Origin: Laguncularia racemosa
Lineage: Eukaryota; Streptophyta; Magnoliopsida; Myrtales; Combretaceae
DNA length: 64,000 nt
Assembly (NCBI GenBank): GCA_037954665.1
Contig: JBBMOL010000013.1
Span: forward strand, 2,976,001-3,040,000
Direction of reading: 5' to 3'
The notes beneath the pieces are model-generated. The model was given only the letters and a program-made list of their open reading frames with translations. It was not told the DNA's origin and made no database searches. Below, piece by piece: positions 1-11,290 of this stretch (position 1 is the first letter of the stretch; each line of letters begins with the position of its first letter). The translations under genes and the position numbers were made by a program.

Positions 1-108
1 CAGACATAAATTAATTTTGATTTCCAGATTGACGAAGTTCAAGATGAGGAACTGGATGAGGAGTATCGATTGAACGTGTGCAGGCTTGTCCTTTCGATAT
101 TTCATGGT

Positions 109-1210
109 GTAGATCCATCGAATTGGATTTTGTTGGCAGAACAATATTTCTCGATTCAACGAACGCGAGTTAAACAGAAGGTGGAGCCGGCAGCTATGTG
201 TATGTGAGATCGATGCATCCATTGGTTCCGCATGCTTCAACGATAGGAACTTGATCTCAACTGGCCTAAATTAAAAATGGAAATGACGAAACGATATGGT
301 GGATAAATGGCCTCAAATCCGTTCAAGAGTCTTTCACAGCTTCGGCAAGGGGGAACAGTCTTCCAATACATTGAAGACTTTGAATCATTGATGTTGCAAG
401 CACCAGTTATGTCCGAGGTTCAGCTGTTGGGCTATTTTTTGGGAGGTTTACAGGATGCAATACAGACGAGTGTAGATACATTTTTCCCTTCGACACTAGA
501 ACTTGCCATGGAATTGGCTTTGAAAATTGAAAAAGAATACGAGAATGGAATTTTTGTTGTTTTAGATCAAGTAATTGGGGGACGAGCTGATGTCAAACAA
601 AATTATTTCCATTTCAGTCCTCCTACTAGGTTCTCGTTTTAGGGGTATTTTGTACCTACAGCTTCACCGGTGCCTTCTGTTCCTCGTAATTCATGTTTTC
701 TTGGAGGAGATGAGATGAGATCAGAGAGCAATTCGTTTGGGACAGCTAGGGAGAATGTTTCTATGCCTAGAAAATTTAAGACAGCTGGTGGTGTCAATTC
801 TCAAGCGGCATCCAATTCTGGTTTTATCAAGGAAGGCAGTCGTTGTTCTCTCAAGCAATGGCAACTCTTTGCATGCTGAATTCTTAGAGAAGAAGGCTAA
901 GGGATTGTGCTTTAAGTATGATCATCCTTTTAACTCTAATCATCGTTGTCCAAATAAATATCTTCGATTATTGGTATTGGAGGAGGAGCAAATTGGTGAA
1001 GGGGAAGATTGGGAAGAGTTGCAAGCAGCAGCGGGGGTGGGGTGAGAGAGGCTATCTTCTCTTGATGTGACGTGGATGGAAATATCTGCCTTCCAATTGC
1101 AATTTCCAGATTTTGTCTTTGAGGACAAGGACATTGTTTCGGGGAAGGTAATTGATATGATCCTGCAGGTTGATGCTCCTTTGATGAATGTGTATCGGAG
1201 GAGAGGGGCT
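109..1210 (+). pseudogene. Ty3/gypsy gag relic fused to polyprotein C-terminal tail
   Basis: This is decayed retrotransposon coding sequence. The longest open piece (307-642, 111 aa) reads like a Retrotrans_gag domain, with the motifs ASNPF, LRQGG and YIEDFESL. Upstream, about 109-306, the same domain continues but is broken by stops and frame changes (NWILLAEQYFSIQRT, HWFRML). Downstream, around 900-955, lies a zinc-knuckle-like segment CFKYDHPF..NHRC, in which a tyrosine stands where the second cysteine is expected. Straight after a short acidic stretch comes FQLQFPDFVFEDK (about 1090-1125), which resembles the end of a chromodomain-type polyprotein. Protease, reverse transcriptase, RNase H and integrase are therefore missing between about 1045 and 1080. 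Family assignment comes from remembered motifs, not from a search. Confidence 0.75.
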
Positions 1211-1229
1211 GAGGGGTAGCTTGTGGGGG
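1195..1229 (+). other. polypurine tract candidate of the gag relic
   Basis: A G/A-rich run (GGAGGAGAGGGGCTGAGGGG and following) sits between the polyprotein tail and a TGTG...CACA segment. This is the expected place for the plus-strand primer of a + oriented LTR element. Confidence 0.4.
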
Positions 1230-1489
1230 TGTGTTGGGTGTGTGTTATGTAGTGTTTTTGTGTAATATGTTAGTAGTGTAGGCTATGTGGTGTTCTGTTT
1301 GTGTGTCCTGGTTAGTGTGAGTGAGTTAGCATTTGGTTTCAAAGAGTCTCTCTCTGGCTGAGCTCTAGCTCAGGTACTTCTCTGTTCTCTTCCGGTTTGT
1401 GTGATTGTTGTGTTGCTTACAATAAGCGAGAATTCTTAATTCCTAGTATATTGCTTAGTGTGATTGTTCTACTTGCGGATCTTATCACA
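1230..1489 (+). repeat. candidate 3' LTR of the gag relic
   Basis: This 260-bp stretch starts TGTG and ends CACA, directly after the purine-rich tract. It is GT-rich at first (U3-like) and then carries TCTCTCTGG and transcript-like sequence. The partner LTR would lie left of the window, so neither length nor target duplication can be checked. Confidence 0.35.
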
Positions 1490-2429
1490 TGTAAGGCTCT
1501 CTTCTTGTTTAAACTTTAAATGAAATCCTTGCTTTCACACTTTATGCGAAGAACTGATATATTCTGCATGGCCATGTGTAGAAATCCCTTTAACTGAATA
1601 TCAAGAAAAAGGGACTTGCTCTATACTAACTTGTGCATAACCTAACAATATCTTAGCTTATGGGAGAATCATTCGTTTAGCATAGTCAACTTCTCGTCTC
1701 ATTTGGATAAAGCTTCTTTCACCTATTCATATAGGAAAACTATGTGAGAGGAATTGCTCTGAAATTGCTGGTACTGGAGGGGCATTCTCAAGGAAAATCA
1801 ACCAGTTCTTTTCCATCCACTTCCTCTATGCATGAAATAAATGATTCATATCCAGGTGCACTTAACTAGCCATTGTAATTTTTCTAACTTGATGTGAAAA
1901 CATGGTTGGTGGCACTTTTTCTATATAGATACAATTGACTGCCTTTTTTTTTCCTTGCAAGAACTTGTTATTTAACTCCAAATGGTCCTCTTTCTCGATT
2001 GTACAAGTATTTGGAGCTTCTATGGCCCCTGGCCATTTTCATTTGTAGTGTAGTTGTGGTGTCTCTATCAATTAATCTAGTTCTTATAATTACTTGCCAA
2101 AAAAAATTAATCTAGTTCTTATGAGGTTTAATGCAGATTCTTTTCTATGTAATGGCACTTGATAGAATCTTTATTTGTTCAAAGGTCGATTGAGGCATTG
2201 TGATAGCAGGATCGGTAAAACTGAAGCAATTTTTCAAACACTTTGTTGCCATTTGAAATGCTTATGTAGAACTACAGTGTTTTTTGCTCATAGGCCAAAC
2301 TTATTGATGTCAATTTATATGAGCTCTGCATCTCAAAATCAAAAAGGAAAACAATTCAGTTCATAGTCCTTTGCTAATTGATCATCTCAATTTATGGACT
2401 GGCAAATATGAGAGAATGACCAGAAGAAT
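1490..2429. other. non-coding, probable intron or spacer
   Basis: I see no coding stretch, RNA gene or repeat here. The base composition (T-rich, many short T runs) resembles the introns of the MED15-like relic that follows, so it may be an intron of that gene or plain spacer. A direct 20-bp repeat around AATTAATCTAGTTCTTAT occurs near 2070-2120. Confidence 0.3.
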
Positions 2430-2434
2430 GCTCA

Positions 2435-2916
2435 TGTTACAGGATCGGTTTTAAAATAAATTTTCAGGCTCATTAAGAGAGAACCCAACGATCTCTTTTT
2501 AGGGCTCATCATAAAGAGAACCCTATGATATCTAATTAAGGGCTCGTTTTAAGAGAGAACCCTTTGATCTCTTCAGAAGCAATTCTGAAATTTTTCTGAA
2601 AATATGATTTGTCTTTTTTTTTTCCTCATTAAAATTCTAATACAAGAACATATAATGGGCAGTTTACTCTTCAACTGCTTTTTACTATTTTTTTTCTCAT
2701 AAAACTACTCTCACTCTGGAAATAACCGACATAATAAAACTACCCCTATTCTAGAGATAACTGACACATAATTCAAATTACACACAATTGATCTACACCC
2801 TATACACCTGATGTGGAGCCCTTCAGCAAACCTGATACATAACACTTACAACATAGTAACATATATTACAGCTCACATAATACAACAGACACACACATCA
2901 GAAGCTATGACTAACA
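2435..2916 (-). repeat. 3' LTR of the 2435-4151 element
   Basis: 482 bp, aligned by eye with 3639-4151 over its whole length. In + coordinates it starts TGTTACAGGATCGG and ends GACTAACA. It contains three spaced copies of an AGAGAACCC-type motif near 2480-2565. Confidence 0.9.
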
Positions 2917-2931
2917 ATTATTCCCCCCTCG
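2917..2931 (-). other. polypurine tract of the 2435-4151 element
   Basis: On the minus strand the sequence CGAGGGGGGAATAAT lies immediately 5' of the 3' LTR start TGTTAGTC, the expected PPT position. Confidence 0.8.
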
Positions 2932-3238
2932 AGTATGTGCATGACCTCATGCACAAATGTTGGGTAGTGTTGGAATTCACAGCAGCATCTTCTACCGGGC
3001 TGGTTTTCTTCATTGAAGTATGCCAAGACACATTCAAAATATTAGATATATCTAATCTGGTTGGGCACAACCAGTTTTTCCATCCACACGTCTTTTCTGG
3101 TAATAATAGTCCTTAGACTCCTCTGTGAAGGGAAGAACTTAAAACACAGGAGGCTAAAATAATCAATCTTGTCCTCGCCATTCCACCCTTATATTGCTCA
3201 TACATAACCTTAATAGAATTCTGAACTTGGAGCAACAG

Positions 3239-3598
3239 TCAACTAAAGTCTGTTAGTATCAGTTCTCGCTGGATCATTGCCTGTTTGATTGCTTCCAGTT
3301 TAGTAGTGCCTGGGCAATAAGTGATCAGCCAGGGAGGGGGTTGTCCATAAACGATATCCAATGGCATTGTTCTCAAAGTTAAATAATATCCTTGAAACAC
3401 ACTTTCTCTTTGGAAAATCCCTCTGCTCGTTGCTCCTCTGACATTTCTGGTGTCACTAGGCCTTTTTGTCATCTTTCCTAGCATTGTCGCTTCCTTCAAC
3501 AAAGATGCATGCTGAACCAATAGCTGTTGCTGGCATGCTTTAGGTTGCTGTTGCTTCCTCATATATGGTGAGGAAGGCTTCACATTGCTGTAGGACAA
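3239..3598 (-). pseudogene. gag-leader/integrase fusion fragment
   Basis: This is a 119-aa open frame inside the deleted element. The N-terminal half is glutamine-rich and not recognisable. The C-terminal half contains PLDIVYGQPPPWLITY..GTTKLEAIKQ, which matches the stretch just after the integrase core of Ty3/gypsy chromoviruses (the VYGRPPP..L region). It starts about 25 nt after the primer site, so the whole of gag, protease, RT and most of integrase was lost by an internal deletion. It has no expected function. Confidence 0.7.
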
Positions 3599-3622
3599 TC
3601 TTGAATTCTTCCATAACTATTG

Positions 3623-3634
3623 GCTCTGATACCA
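3623..3634 (-). other. tRNA-iMet primer binding site
   Basis: The minus strand reads TGGTATCAGAGC, the standard plant PBS complementary to the 3' end of initiator tRNA-Met. It lies 4 nt from the end of the right-hand (5') LTR and fixes the element's orientation. Confidence 0.92.
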
Positions 3635-3638
3635 AAAC

Positions 3639-4151
3639 TGTTATAGGATCGATTTTAAAATAAATTTTCAGGCTCATTAAGAGAACCCAACGATCTCTTT
3701 TTAGGGCTCATCATAAAGAGAACCTAATGATATTTAATTAAGGGCTCGTTTTAAGAGAGAACCCTTTGATCTCTTCAAAAATAATTCTGAAATTTTTCTG
3801 AAAATAGGACTTGTCTTTTTCTTTTTCTTTTTTTTTCCTTATTAAAATTCTAATACAAGAACATATAATGGGCAGTTTACTCTTCAACTGCTTTTTCCTA
3901 TTTTTTCTCTCATAAAACTACCCTCATTGTGGAAATAACCAACATAATAAAACTACCCTTATTCTAGAAATAACTGACATAATTCAAATTACACACAATT
4001 GATCTACACCCTATACACCTGATGTGGAGCCCTTCAGCAAACCTGATACATAACATTTACAACATAGTAACATATATTACAGCTCACATAATACAACAGA
4101 CATACACCTATTGCGTGTTAAACACACACACATCAGAAGCTATGACTAACA
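3639..4151 (-). repeat. 5' LTR of the 2435-4151 element
   Basis: 513 bp, direct repeat of 2435-2916. The main difference is about 26 extra bases near 4107-4132. It ends GACTAACA and is followed by the target duplication GCTCA. Confidence 0.9.
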
Positions 4152-4164
4152 GCTCATTTTGCAG

Positions 4165-6675
4165 ATTTACCAGGAAGTTCCATTTCTCTCAAAGGAACAC
4201 AATCTCCTGCCAGGACATCATTGACACTCTGTCACCAAGAAGCTGTTGTACCTGCTGTTACACTGTCACCTGTCACTGGGACTGATAATGTATTGAAGTT
4301 TGCTTCAGGGGAATTGACTGAATATGAGCCTATGAAACACTTGATTGCTGCTGTTAGTGGAGCTACTTCCATATTTTCTTCCTTGCGAAGAACATGTAAA
4401 GAACTTGACTAAAAGCATCAAGTTTTTTCCTGCTCTGTTTTAGGTAAGATCTATTTCACCAGAAGCAATGAAGGCTGCACTTTGTGATATCGCTACAGTG
4501 GTCGAAGGCATTGAGAGGCTACCAGGCTCACAACCAGGTATCCAATCAAGGGCTGTAGTTGGTGAGGATTTGGGAGCAAGGGTAATTTCACAAGCAAATA
4601 GCTATATCGTGCAAGATGGGACATCAAAACAGAAGCCTGCTAGAACCTTAATACCATCACATTATGTATCATTTGCTAGTAGTGGATATGATGTTTTTTA
4701 TCAGTTCCCTGGTTCAAAGATATCCAATCTTGATTCAACTGTTACATCTATGGTCAAGAGGCCAAGATATGAGGTATTGAGTTTTCCTTATAATGTTATT
4801 TACTGTCCCTTCAATGAAGAACAACTATTTTGCAAGTAACCAAAAGAATTGCCTATTGATTAAGGTGCAGAAACTCTAATAATAAATTGCATGAGATCAT
4901 GTGCTTAAATCTCACTAAGGCTACTTCTCGGAGCTATGTACTTAAACCAATCTGGATCTATCTTGTGTATGGGTCTTGTGGGGAAATTATGCATCAAGAG
5001 GTAGCTATTAGAATTGCAGCCATGATCCTGGGTTAACCAAATTATTCAAGTTTGCTTTATGCGTGCTTTCCTTGTGGTGTTTTGAGTTTTTGTGGTTAAA
5101 TTTGGAAATTTGAATATCAAGAAGTTCTGGTTTTCTGTTGTACTTTCTTTGTTTCAAAGTAGCAGTTTGTTTCATTTTGTTTTTCTTCGTTTCTACTAGT
5201 GGCTTAATGATATTCTGAAAGTCAGGTAAGCAAATTAGACTATATAGACTTATAAAAAAAAAAATAGACTATATAGCCCTTAAGTAAACAGAATTCATTT
5301 TTAATTATTCAAACGTTTTTCTCATTCTATAAATCATTGTGTAAGATGCAAGTGACTTGTTTTTCTACAAATTCATACAAAATCAGATCATACAAATATT
5401 TTATTCAGTAATTAAATCAATAAAATAAAAGTAACCTAGTATTTGATTAATAGATCATTCATTTTAAGGTTCAGCAGTTCATCAATCTTTCCTTGGTCAT
5501 ATTAAGTGATCAACTTCACTCTCTTGCTCAAAAAAAAGTAATTGCATTCTCATTTGCAGGTCCTAACCTACCTTTTCACTTCAAACAGAGTAGTACATGA
5601 GAGTCTGAGCTATATTGCATTTTTTATTTTTAAAACAAAATCCCACTTCCTACATTTTTGTTCATCTAGATATTATAGCTTCCTTGTTCAATGTTCTGCT
5701 TGATGTAGTCCCTTCTAATTATTTTTGACCCTTTATGTTATCAATGCCGTCTTCTTCTTTCTTTGGATAATGTATAAAAATGATATCTTATTTTTTCGAA
5801 TGCTGTTTTTTATAGATTCTGGTATGTCAATCTGTTGCAGGTTAATAATTCCCTTCTAGAAGAAATAAGGAAAATAAATTGGCAGCTGACATTGTTCTGT
5901 ACATCATGAATGATAATGTTGGAGGATGGGAAGGAACACTTGTGCTCTTTTAATGCTATGTCATTCAGCTCCAATTTAAAAGCGCATTATGTCACAGAAA
6001 TGGTGTGGTTTCCTTTCATGTTTAAATAATGGAAGTCTAGCATATGAATTCCCTTCACAATATCTCAATTTCTTTGCGGCTGTCATTGTACAGGCACTTA
6101 TTCAGCCTCTGTGGTTGCAACTTCCATCAAGTTATCCAAACTGTTCCCCAAAGCTATTGGAGAATTCTCCACTAGAAGTCAGGTAAGTCTGAACACTCCT
6201 TTTCCTTTGAGCAATGTTTACTCATCATGAAATTGCCATCTTTACATAGAATCTTGTTAAAACAGTTCATAGATATATGATGGAATTGCTGCTTTGTTAG
6301 CCTCTAAAATTTCTTTAAGACTAAAAAGAAAGACCTTGTCATATTCCAATGCACTGTACTTTCTTATGAACTATATAGTGTTTTATCATTGCTCGCCCCT
6401 GTTCTTTAAGCCCATTGTTCATAGGAGTTCTCTTTAGTATTGTGATGGCACTACTCTGCTGTCACAGTGAAGCATATGGTGATCTTTCACTGAAAACAAG
6501 GGTGAGGTTGAGTGCCTCTCTTCGAAGCCTTTCAGAGCCCCTGTCACTTCGGGAGATAGCAAGATCTTGGGAGTCTTGTATCCATGCTGTTGTTCTGGAG
6601 TACGTGCAGCAGATTGAAGGTGGCAGCTTTAGTTCCAAGTATGGGACATGGGATAGTTGCATCCCTGCTGTCTGA
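4165..6675 (+). pseudogene. MED15: MED15a-like Mediator subunit, 3' part, frameshifted
   Basis: Five exons encode the C-terminal part of a plant Mediator tail subunit 15a-like protein, a coactivator docking subunit: 4165-4352, 4444-4773, 5841-6001, 6094-6182 and 6468-6675 (TGA). All have AG/GT borders and matching phases except exon 3. Recognisable motifs are RSISPEAMKAAL, SRAVVGEDL, LLEEIRKINWQL, SNLKAHYV, QPLWLQLPSSYPNCSP, LRSLSEPLSLREIA and the terminal GGSFSSKYGTW. Exon 3 is 161 nt where a multiple of three is required, has lost the acidic segment seen in relatives, and runs into stops in every frame. The N-terminal KIX and glutamine-rich parts are not found upstream. A retroelement sits 13 bp before the first exon. 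I call it a pseudogene; upstream exons could lie left of the window. Confidence 0.85.
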
Positions 6676-8399
6676 TCTTTCATTGGATTTGCTCAGTTTG
6701 CTCTTGGAAAGTCTACTGATATAAATTCTGTATGAGGACCGTTTAGATCACAGCCGTAGTCATATTTTCTTTTTTTTTTCTTATATATATAATTTTTTCT
6801 TGTTGATCAAACTCATCGAAAAGACATCATCATCATAAACGCGTAAAAGTTATCAATCATATGATTCCTGCATTCATGCCTACTACTGAGAATTGTGTCA
6901 TGGTATAGGTTCCAGCCTTTCTGGAATCATGGTACGATGGAAATTAACATGAAACAAAATAACATTACAAGTTACTTTTCATCTGTACAGTTATAGTTTC
7001 TAGCATCTGTATATGTGTTTTTAGTTTCATGATACAAGGAAACTTATCTATGATTTAGTTTATAGGTTGCTCCTTGTGTATTTGCTTATTGTTTGAGAGA
7101 ACTTTCTACATTGCTGCTCCTGTGTTCGGTATAATGGTTTGGACTTTGGACTGTCGGGTACTGCTCATTTGTGTTTGCTTTCTCAAGTCTTAAGTTTGGA
7201 ACTATAAGAGAAGATACTTTAGTGATTCTATCCGAGAGATGTGTGTATTTGCCCTTTTAGAGCAAACTTTTTTCTAAATAGTAGTTTTTTCAATTTTCAA
7301 AGTATCGTTGCAAAATCATAAGTTATAAGTTAGTACTATGATTTTTTAATACAATAGAAATTACAATATCAACTTGCAATTTTCATAGAAAAGTTGTATA
7401 TTCAATGTGATGAAATATATTCCTTGTTCTTTAAAGCTGAGATTTGGTGAAATGGGTGCCTGTGAAAATGAGTATTGTAATTCTAAAAATATTTCAAATC
7501 TATGATATCATGTAGTCATTAGAAAAAGTCTAACAATTTTTTTAGTCTGATAAATATTAAAGTCTATATAACATGACTAACTAATCAAGAGGATAATATG
7601 TGATAATTTTGAAGTTCATAACTTAAATTAATTGGAAAAACAAAATGATTTTATCAATTTATTCAAACTATACAAGTATAATTATATAATTAAAGCAAAC
7701 GAAATTAGAAATACATATATACTCAATGAAAATGGAAAAAGTAGTATATAATTATATTGTTAAATATCTGTCTAATTCCTTCTTTGACATTCTCTCATAA
7801 TGTCCACGTCTATATCGTGCCAAACTCTCTCCAATCTTAAAAGAGCTATTAGGTCCTCCAACATTAGAATGGGTTTGAGCATGGAATGGTGGTTCATCCT
7901 ACGAAATATATAGAGGATCTATTTGCGTGAGTCCCTTCCCTATGTCTAGTGCACTTGAATGTCTCCTTTTAGGAAGCGGGTGGAGTAACTATAGACATAT
8001 ACGATATATCGACATTAGGTTTATAAAACTCTATCGGATCAATAGTGATTGTTGGAGCATTGTAGAATGGGAAAGGATGAGCTATGCAATGGGTAGTGAG
8101 AGAGTGGGGAATCTACAAGAAGACTAGGAGATCAATTTGGCACTGCCTATTAATGACGATCCCTACCACAAGCTCGTCCTCTCCCTCAAGTGGCACATGG
8201 TGGAGGCATCTCCTAATGGTACTCTTGATAATCTAAAGGGAATAATGTAATACCACCATGGCTTTGGAGGAGATGCATCTCAGCAACTACTATGACCCCT
8301 ATTTCATTAGGAGAATTTGCTACTTCAATGTAAGCGAAATAATTCGACTACATAGAAAGCTAAGTATGTTAATAATAGAATGCAAAAAATATAAAAATA
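6676..8399. other. 3' flank and AT-rich spacer
   Basis: 6676-7250 is probably the former 3' UTR and flank of the MED15 relic. 7255-7330 carries a GCCCTTTTAGAGCAAACTTTTTT motif that also occurs, in variant form, near 11490 and 19310 and may mark a small MITE family. 7900-8300 is less AT-rich and may be the far C-terminal end of the plant-mobile-domain relic, but I could not read protein from it. Confidence 0.3.
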
Positions 8400-9336
8400 C
8401 AACGATATGGTTAAAGTGACTTACCAGGGCACCAAATATCGCTCTAGTGCTACTAATGTACCATTGTGTGACACTATGATACCAAGGATAATATCCAAGA
8501 TGTACCCCATCTAGCAATATGTCGTCGAACTCTAGTTGAACGATAGAGAATCACCACTTCTCCCATTGCTGGATGTAGATCACATGTCTCCTTCTCCAAT
8601 CCTCATCGGTTTTTTCTCTACGATTAATCCTATGAAGGGAAGGAGATGTGTCTCACTACTATGGTATCCTTTGGATCCCACTAAATTGCCACATTACCCG
8701 ATCAAGATAATGCCACTTTACAATGTGAAATCAAATTAGAGGCACCCAAAGATACCAAATATCACTCCCTTCTTGACAAGAAAGGGAAAGTTATTCCAAG
8801 ATACCATGTGTATATGACATATAACAAATCTTCAAGAAATGATGTTATTTAGTAAACAACAAACAAGTAAAGTAAACAATATTAAATTAATCAATATACT
8901 ATACCTGCTTAAGGGTTTGTTGATTGAGAGCATCTTGATATTGCGCAAGAATGTGAGTGGTGAGCTGCGTGATGTCAAACATGGCATGTTAGCGACATGC
9001 CAAAGGAGCATCATGGGGAGTATAGACTTGGCAATGAATTGAAGTGATATGTGGAAATTTATCCCAGGCTTAGATCTGTAGAAGAATCATAGCTTCCCAA
9101 TCTCCTGTGTGGATGCGTCAACAGCACGACATAGAAATCTATGCAACCAAGCTAACCATGCTGTACCCTAGCTGTATTGCCTTGCCACTTTAAAATCTTC
9201 CAAAAGTAAGAGAAACATTAAGTGGATTAGACTAGAAGATTTATCCACAAAGACGATTCCACCAATTAACTAAAGGATGTATACACATGCATATCACATG
9301 ATAGAAAAGTCGTCTATGTCGTCTGGTAGCTCCTTG

Positions 9337-9511
9337 AAAGAATCTTTTTAACTAGGACATCTAAAGTCGTTCCTCGAAGATATTGCGAAGGCCAGGCCTA
9401 ATGTCAAGTAGGCACTCACACTCTTTTATCCAATGCAAGCTAGTGATACCTATGACTACATGTCCGTCAATAGGCAAACCAAACTACACTGCCACATGCA
9501 TCGTCTAGTAA
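9337..9511 (-). repeat. tandem duplicate unit A of a plant-mobile-domain segment
   Basis: About 175 bp matching 10978-11150. Both units encode the same degenerate segment (HVAV, stop, FGLPI[DN]GHVVIG ... MS, stop, LK). Before the solo LTR inserted, the two units were adjacent. Confidence 0.75.
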
Positions 9512-9516
9512 CTCCC

Positions 9517-10972
9517 TGATAAGTGTTAAAAGAACCTTATTTTTAGTATTTATTGAATATGATTTTGTATGAATTTTATGTGAATTTATCAAGAAAAAGA
9601 TATTTAAGTGCTTAATATTTGAATTCATGGTTTAAATAGTGTAATTTAAGGATTTAAAGAAGGTTTGAGCAAAAACAAAGCGAAATTTGGCAAAATATAA
9701 AAAGAAGTGATTTACACGTGTACACAACTTTCAATATGGCCATGCGGATACTAGTGCTAAAGGGCAAAAAGTGATTAGAATGTATCATGAAATTATGCCA
9801 TGATTGCTACACAAGTTGTGTAGAGAGTAATGTTGAGGGAAGAAATCTGTCCAAAGAAGAAAATAAAGAAATTCTAAAAGGCACAACCCCGAGCACAACT
9901 GTGTAGGAGGCTGTGCAACATCCTGAATGCCAGAATTTCATTTTATTCCAAAGTACACGACCCCGAGCACGAGCATGCACTAGGTCGTGCATGCTACCCT
10001 GTTTCTTAAACTATAAATATTCGCTTTATTTTGAAAGTTATGAATTCTGATTTTTTATTACTCAGAGTCACTTTAAAAATCATAAGAGAGCAAAGTTACG
10101 AATTTGAAGAGAAAAATCGTTGGAGCATCATCGAAGATCACAAAATATTTACAAGGGTTTATTCTTTTCATCATGATTACTTATTATTCCTCTAGATTCT
10201 TCGTAATTACTGTAAATTTCATAGAAGAGTAAATTCATATACCCTGTATGTTATAAAACTTTAGATCATATGATTAAATTATTTATTGATTAACAAAAAG
10301 TTTATGACTTTGTATTTATTTATGTATTTTGATTATTTTGTGATTAATTTATGTGCACAAATTAATTACATGTATAATTCTTGTTAGATAGAGACAAGTC
10401 TCATATAATAGAATAGATCTTCATGAATAGAAATATTGCATGTTTTACCTAGAAGTAAAAAAACTTTGATTTTTTGCATAAAAATTAAATTTTTATTTGG
10501 AAATTATGAATTTAATGAAATCTTATATAGTGATAATGAGTGAGAGGTCTTCACTATTTCATATAACGTTATTAATTAATTAACTCAAAAGAGTAATTAG
10601 TTTAATGAAGAATTCTTGTAGTGCAAAGTATAAACAATTTGTTGATCAATACATTATTATAAAAAAGTTAGGGTTTAAAGTGAATCAAGATGAAATGTAT
10701 ATTTTTGTGATTGAATTCATCTATTAAAATGATTATAATTAATCTTAGAGCTGTTAGATTAGTTAATTAATATTTTAATTTATCAATCTCATATTAAGAT
10801 TTAGACTAGATAGTAGAAAAATTGTAATACTAGTACTTGTTTTTAAGATCTTTAAGGACGACACCCGTTGTAATCTATACTACATTAGATAGGTACACTT
10901 GCTTAACTCGATCATTAGATTTCTTCGAGATTATAAATTTATAATTTGATACGATCAAAAGAGCGACCATCA
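9517..10972 (+). mobile_element. solo LTR, Athila-like, with CTCCC target duplication
   Basis: 1456 bp starting TGATAAGTGTTAAAAG and ending GAGCGACCATCA, flanked on both sides by CTCCC (9512-9516 and 10973-10977). The same family occurs on the minus strand at 41112-42394, where it is followed by a degenerate Athila-type PBS; the two share GATAAGTGT at the start, a CAAAATATTTACAAGGG-like region in the middle and TAGACTAGATAGTAGA near the end. It lies inside the plant-mobile-domain pseudogene. GC-richer palindromic motifs (CACGACC...GGTCGTGC) occur at 9885-9990. There is no internal region, so it is a product of LTR-LTR recombination. Confidence 0.88.
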
Positions 10973-10977
10973 CTCCC

Positions 10978-11150
10978 TAAAAGAATTCTTTAACTAGGAC
11001 ATCTAAATTCATTCCCTAGAGATATTGTGAGGGCTAAGCTCGGCATTAAGTAGGCGCTTACACTCATCTATCTAATGCAAGTTGATGACACCGATGACTA
11101 CATGCCCGTTAATGGGCAAACCAAACTACACCGCCACGTCCTGTAAAGTT
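10978..11150 (-). repeat. tandem duplicate unit B of a plant-mobile-domain segment
   Basis: Second copy of the 9337-9511 segment, roughly 85 percent similar by eye. This unit runs on into the domain's N-terminal ERWRLKTH region, so unit A is the partial one. Confidence 0.75.
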
Positions 11151-11290
11151 ATTGTGAGCTCCCCATGTGGCATATGAAACATGTGTGTCTTTAGTCTCCA
11201 CCTCTCTACAGGAGCTATAATAAGATGGCAGTCCAATTGTATAAATGTAAGCTAAGACACCCCCAGAAAACCAGCCTACTATAGATATGG

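Larger units (their letters stand above)
2435..4151 (-). mobile_element. internally deleted Ty3/gypsy LTR retrotransposon, complete ends
   Basis: Two direct LTRs (2435-2916 and 3639-4151) flank only about 720 bp. On the minus strand the LTR begins TGTTAGTCATAGC and ends ...CCTATAACA or CCTGTAACA. A perfect 12-nt initiator-tRNA-Met primer site (TGGTATCAGAGC) follows the right LTR, and a PPT (GAGGGGGGAATAAT) precedes the left LTR. Both outer flanks carry GCTCA (2430-2434 and 4152-4156), a perfect 5-bp target duplication. The internal part holds a gag-leader-like start joined to an integrase fragment. With no complete protein it is a non-autonomous deletion derivative. The LTRs differ by several indels, including about 26 bp, so it is old. 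Confidence 0.93.
8400..11290 (-). pseudogene. plant mobile domain (MAIN-like) pseudogene
   Basis: This minus-strand relic, with many stops and frame changes, can be read in order. 11280-11080 gives ERWRLKTHMFHMPHGELTITLQDVAV..FGLPINGHVV, the hallmark start of the plant mobile domain. About 9340-9100 gives ELPDDIDDFS, YACVYIL, LIGGIVF, LIHLMFLLLLEDF and TAWLAWLHRFLCRAVD. 8720-8416 gives IQQWEKW and YYPWYHSVTQWYIS. Families with this domain include MAIN/MAIL proteins and transposon-captured copies in MULEs; which of these it was cannot be told. It is split by a solo LTR (9517-10972), and part of the domain is duplicated (9337-9511 and 10978-11150). Confidence 0.8.
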
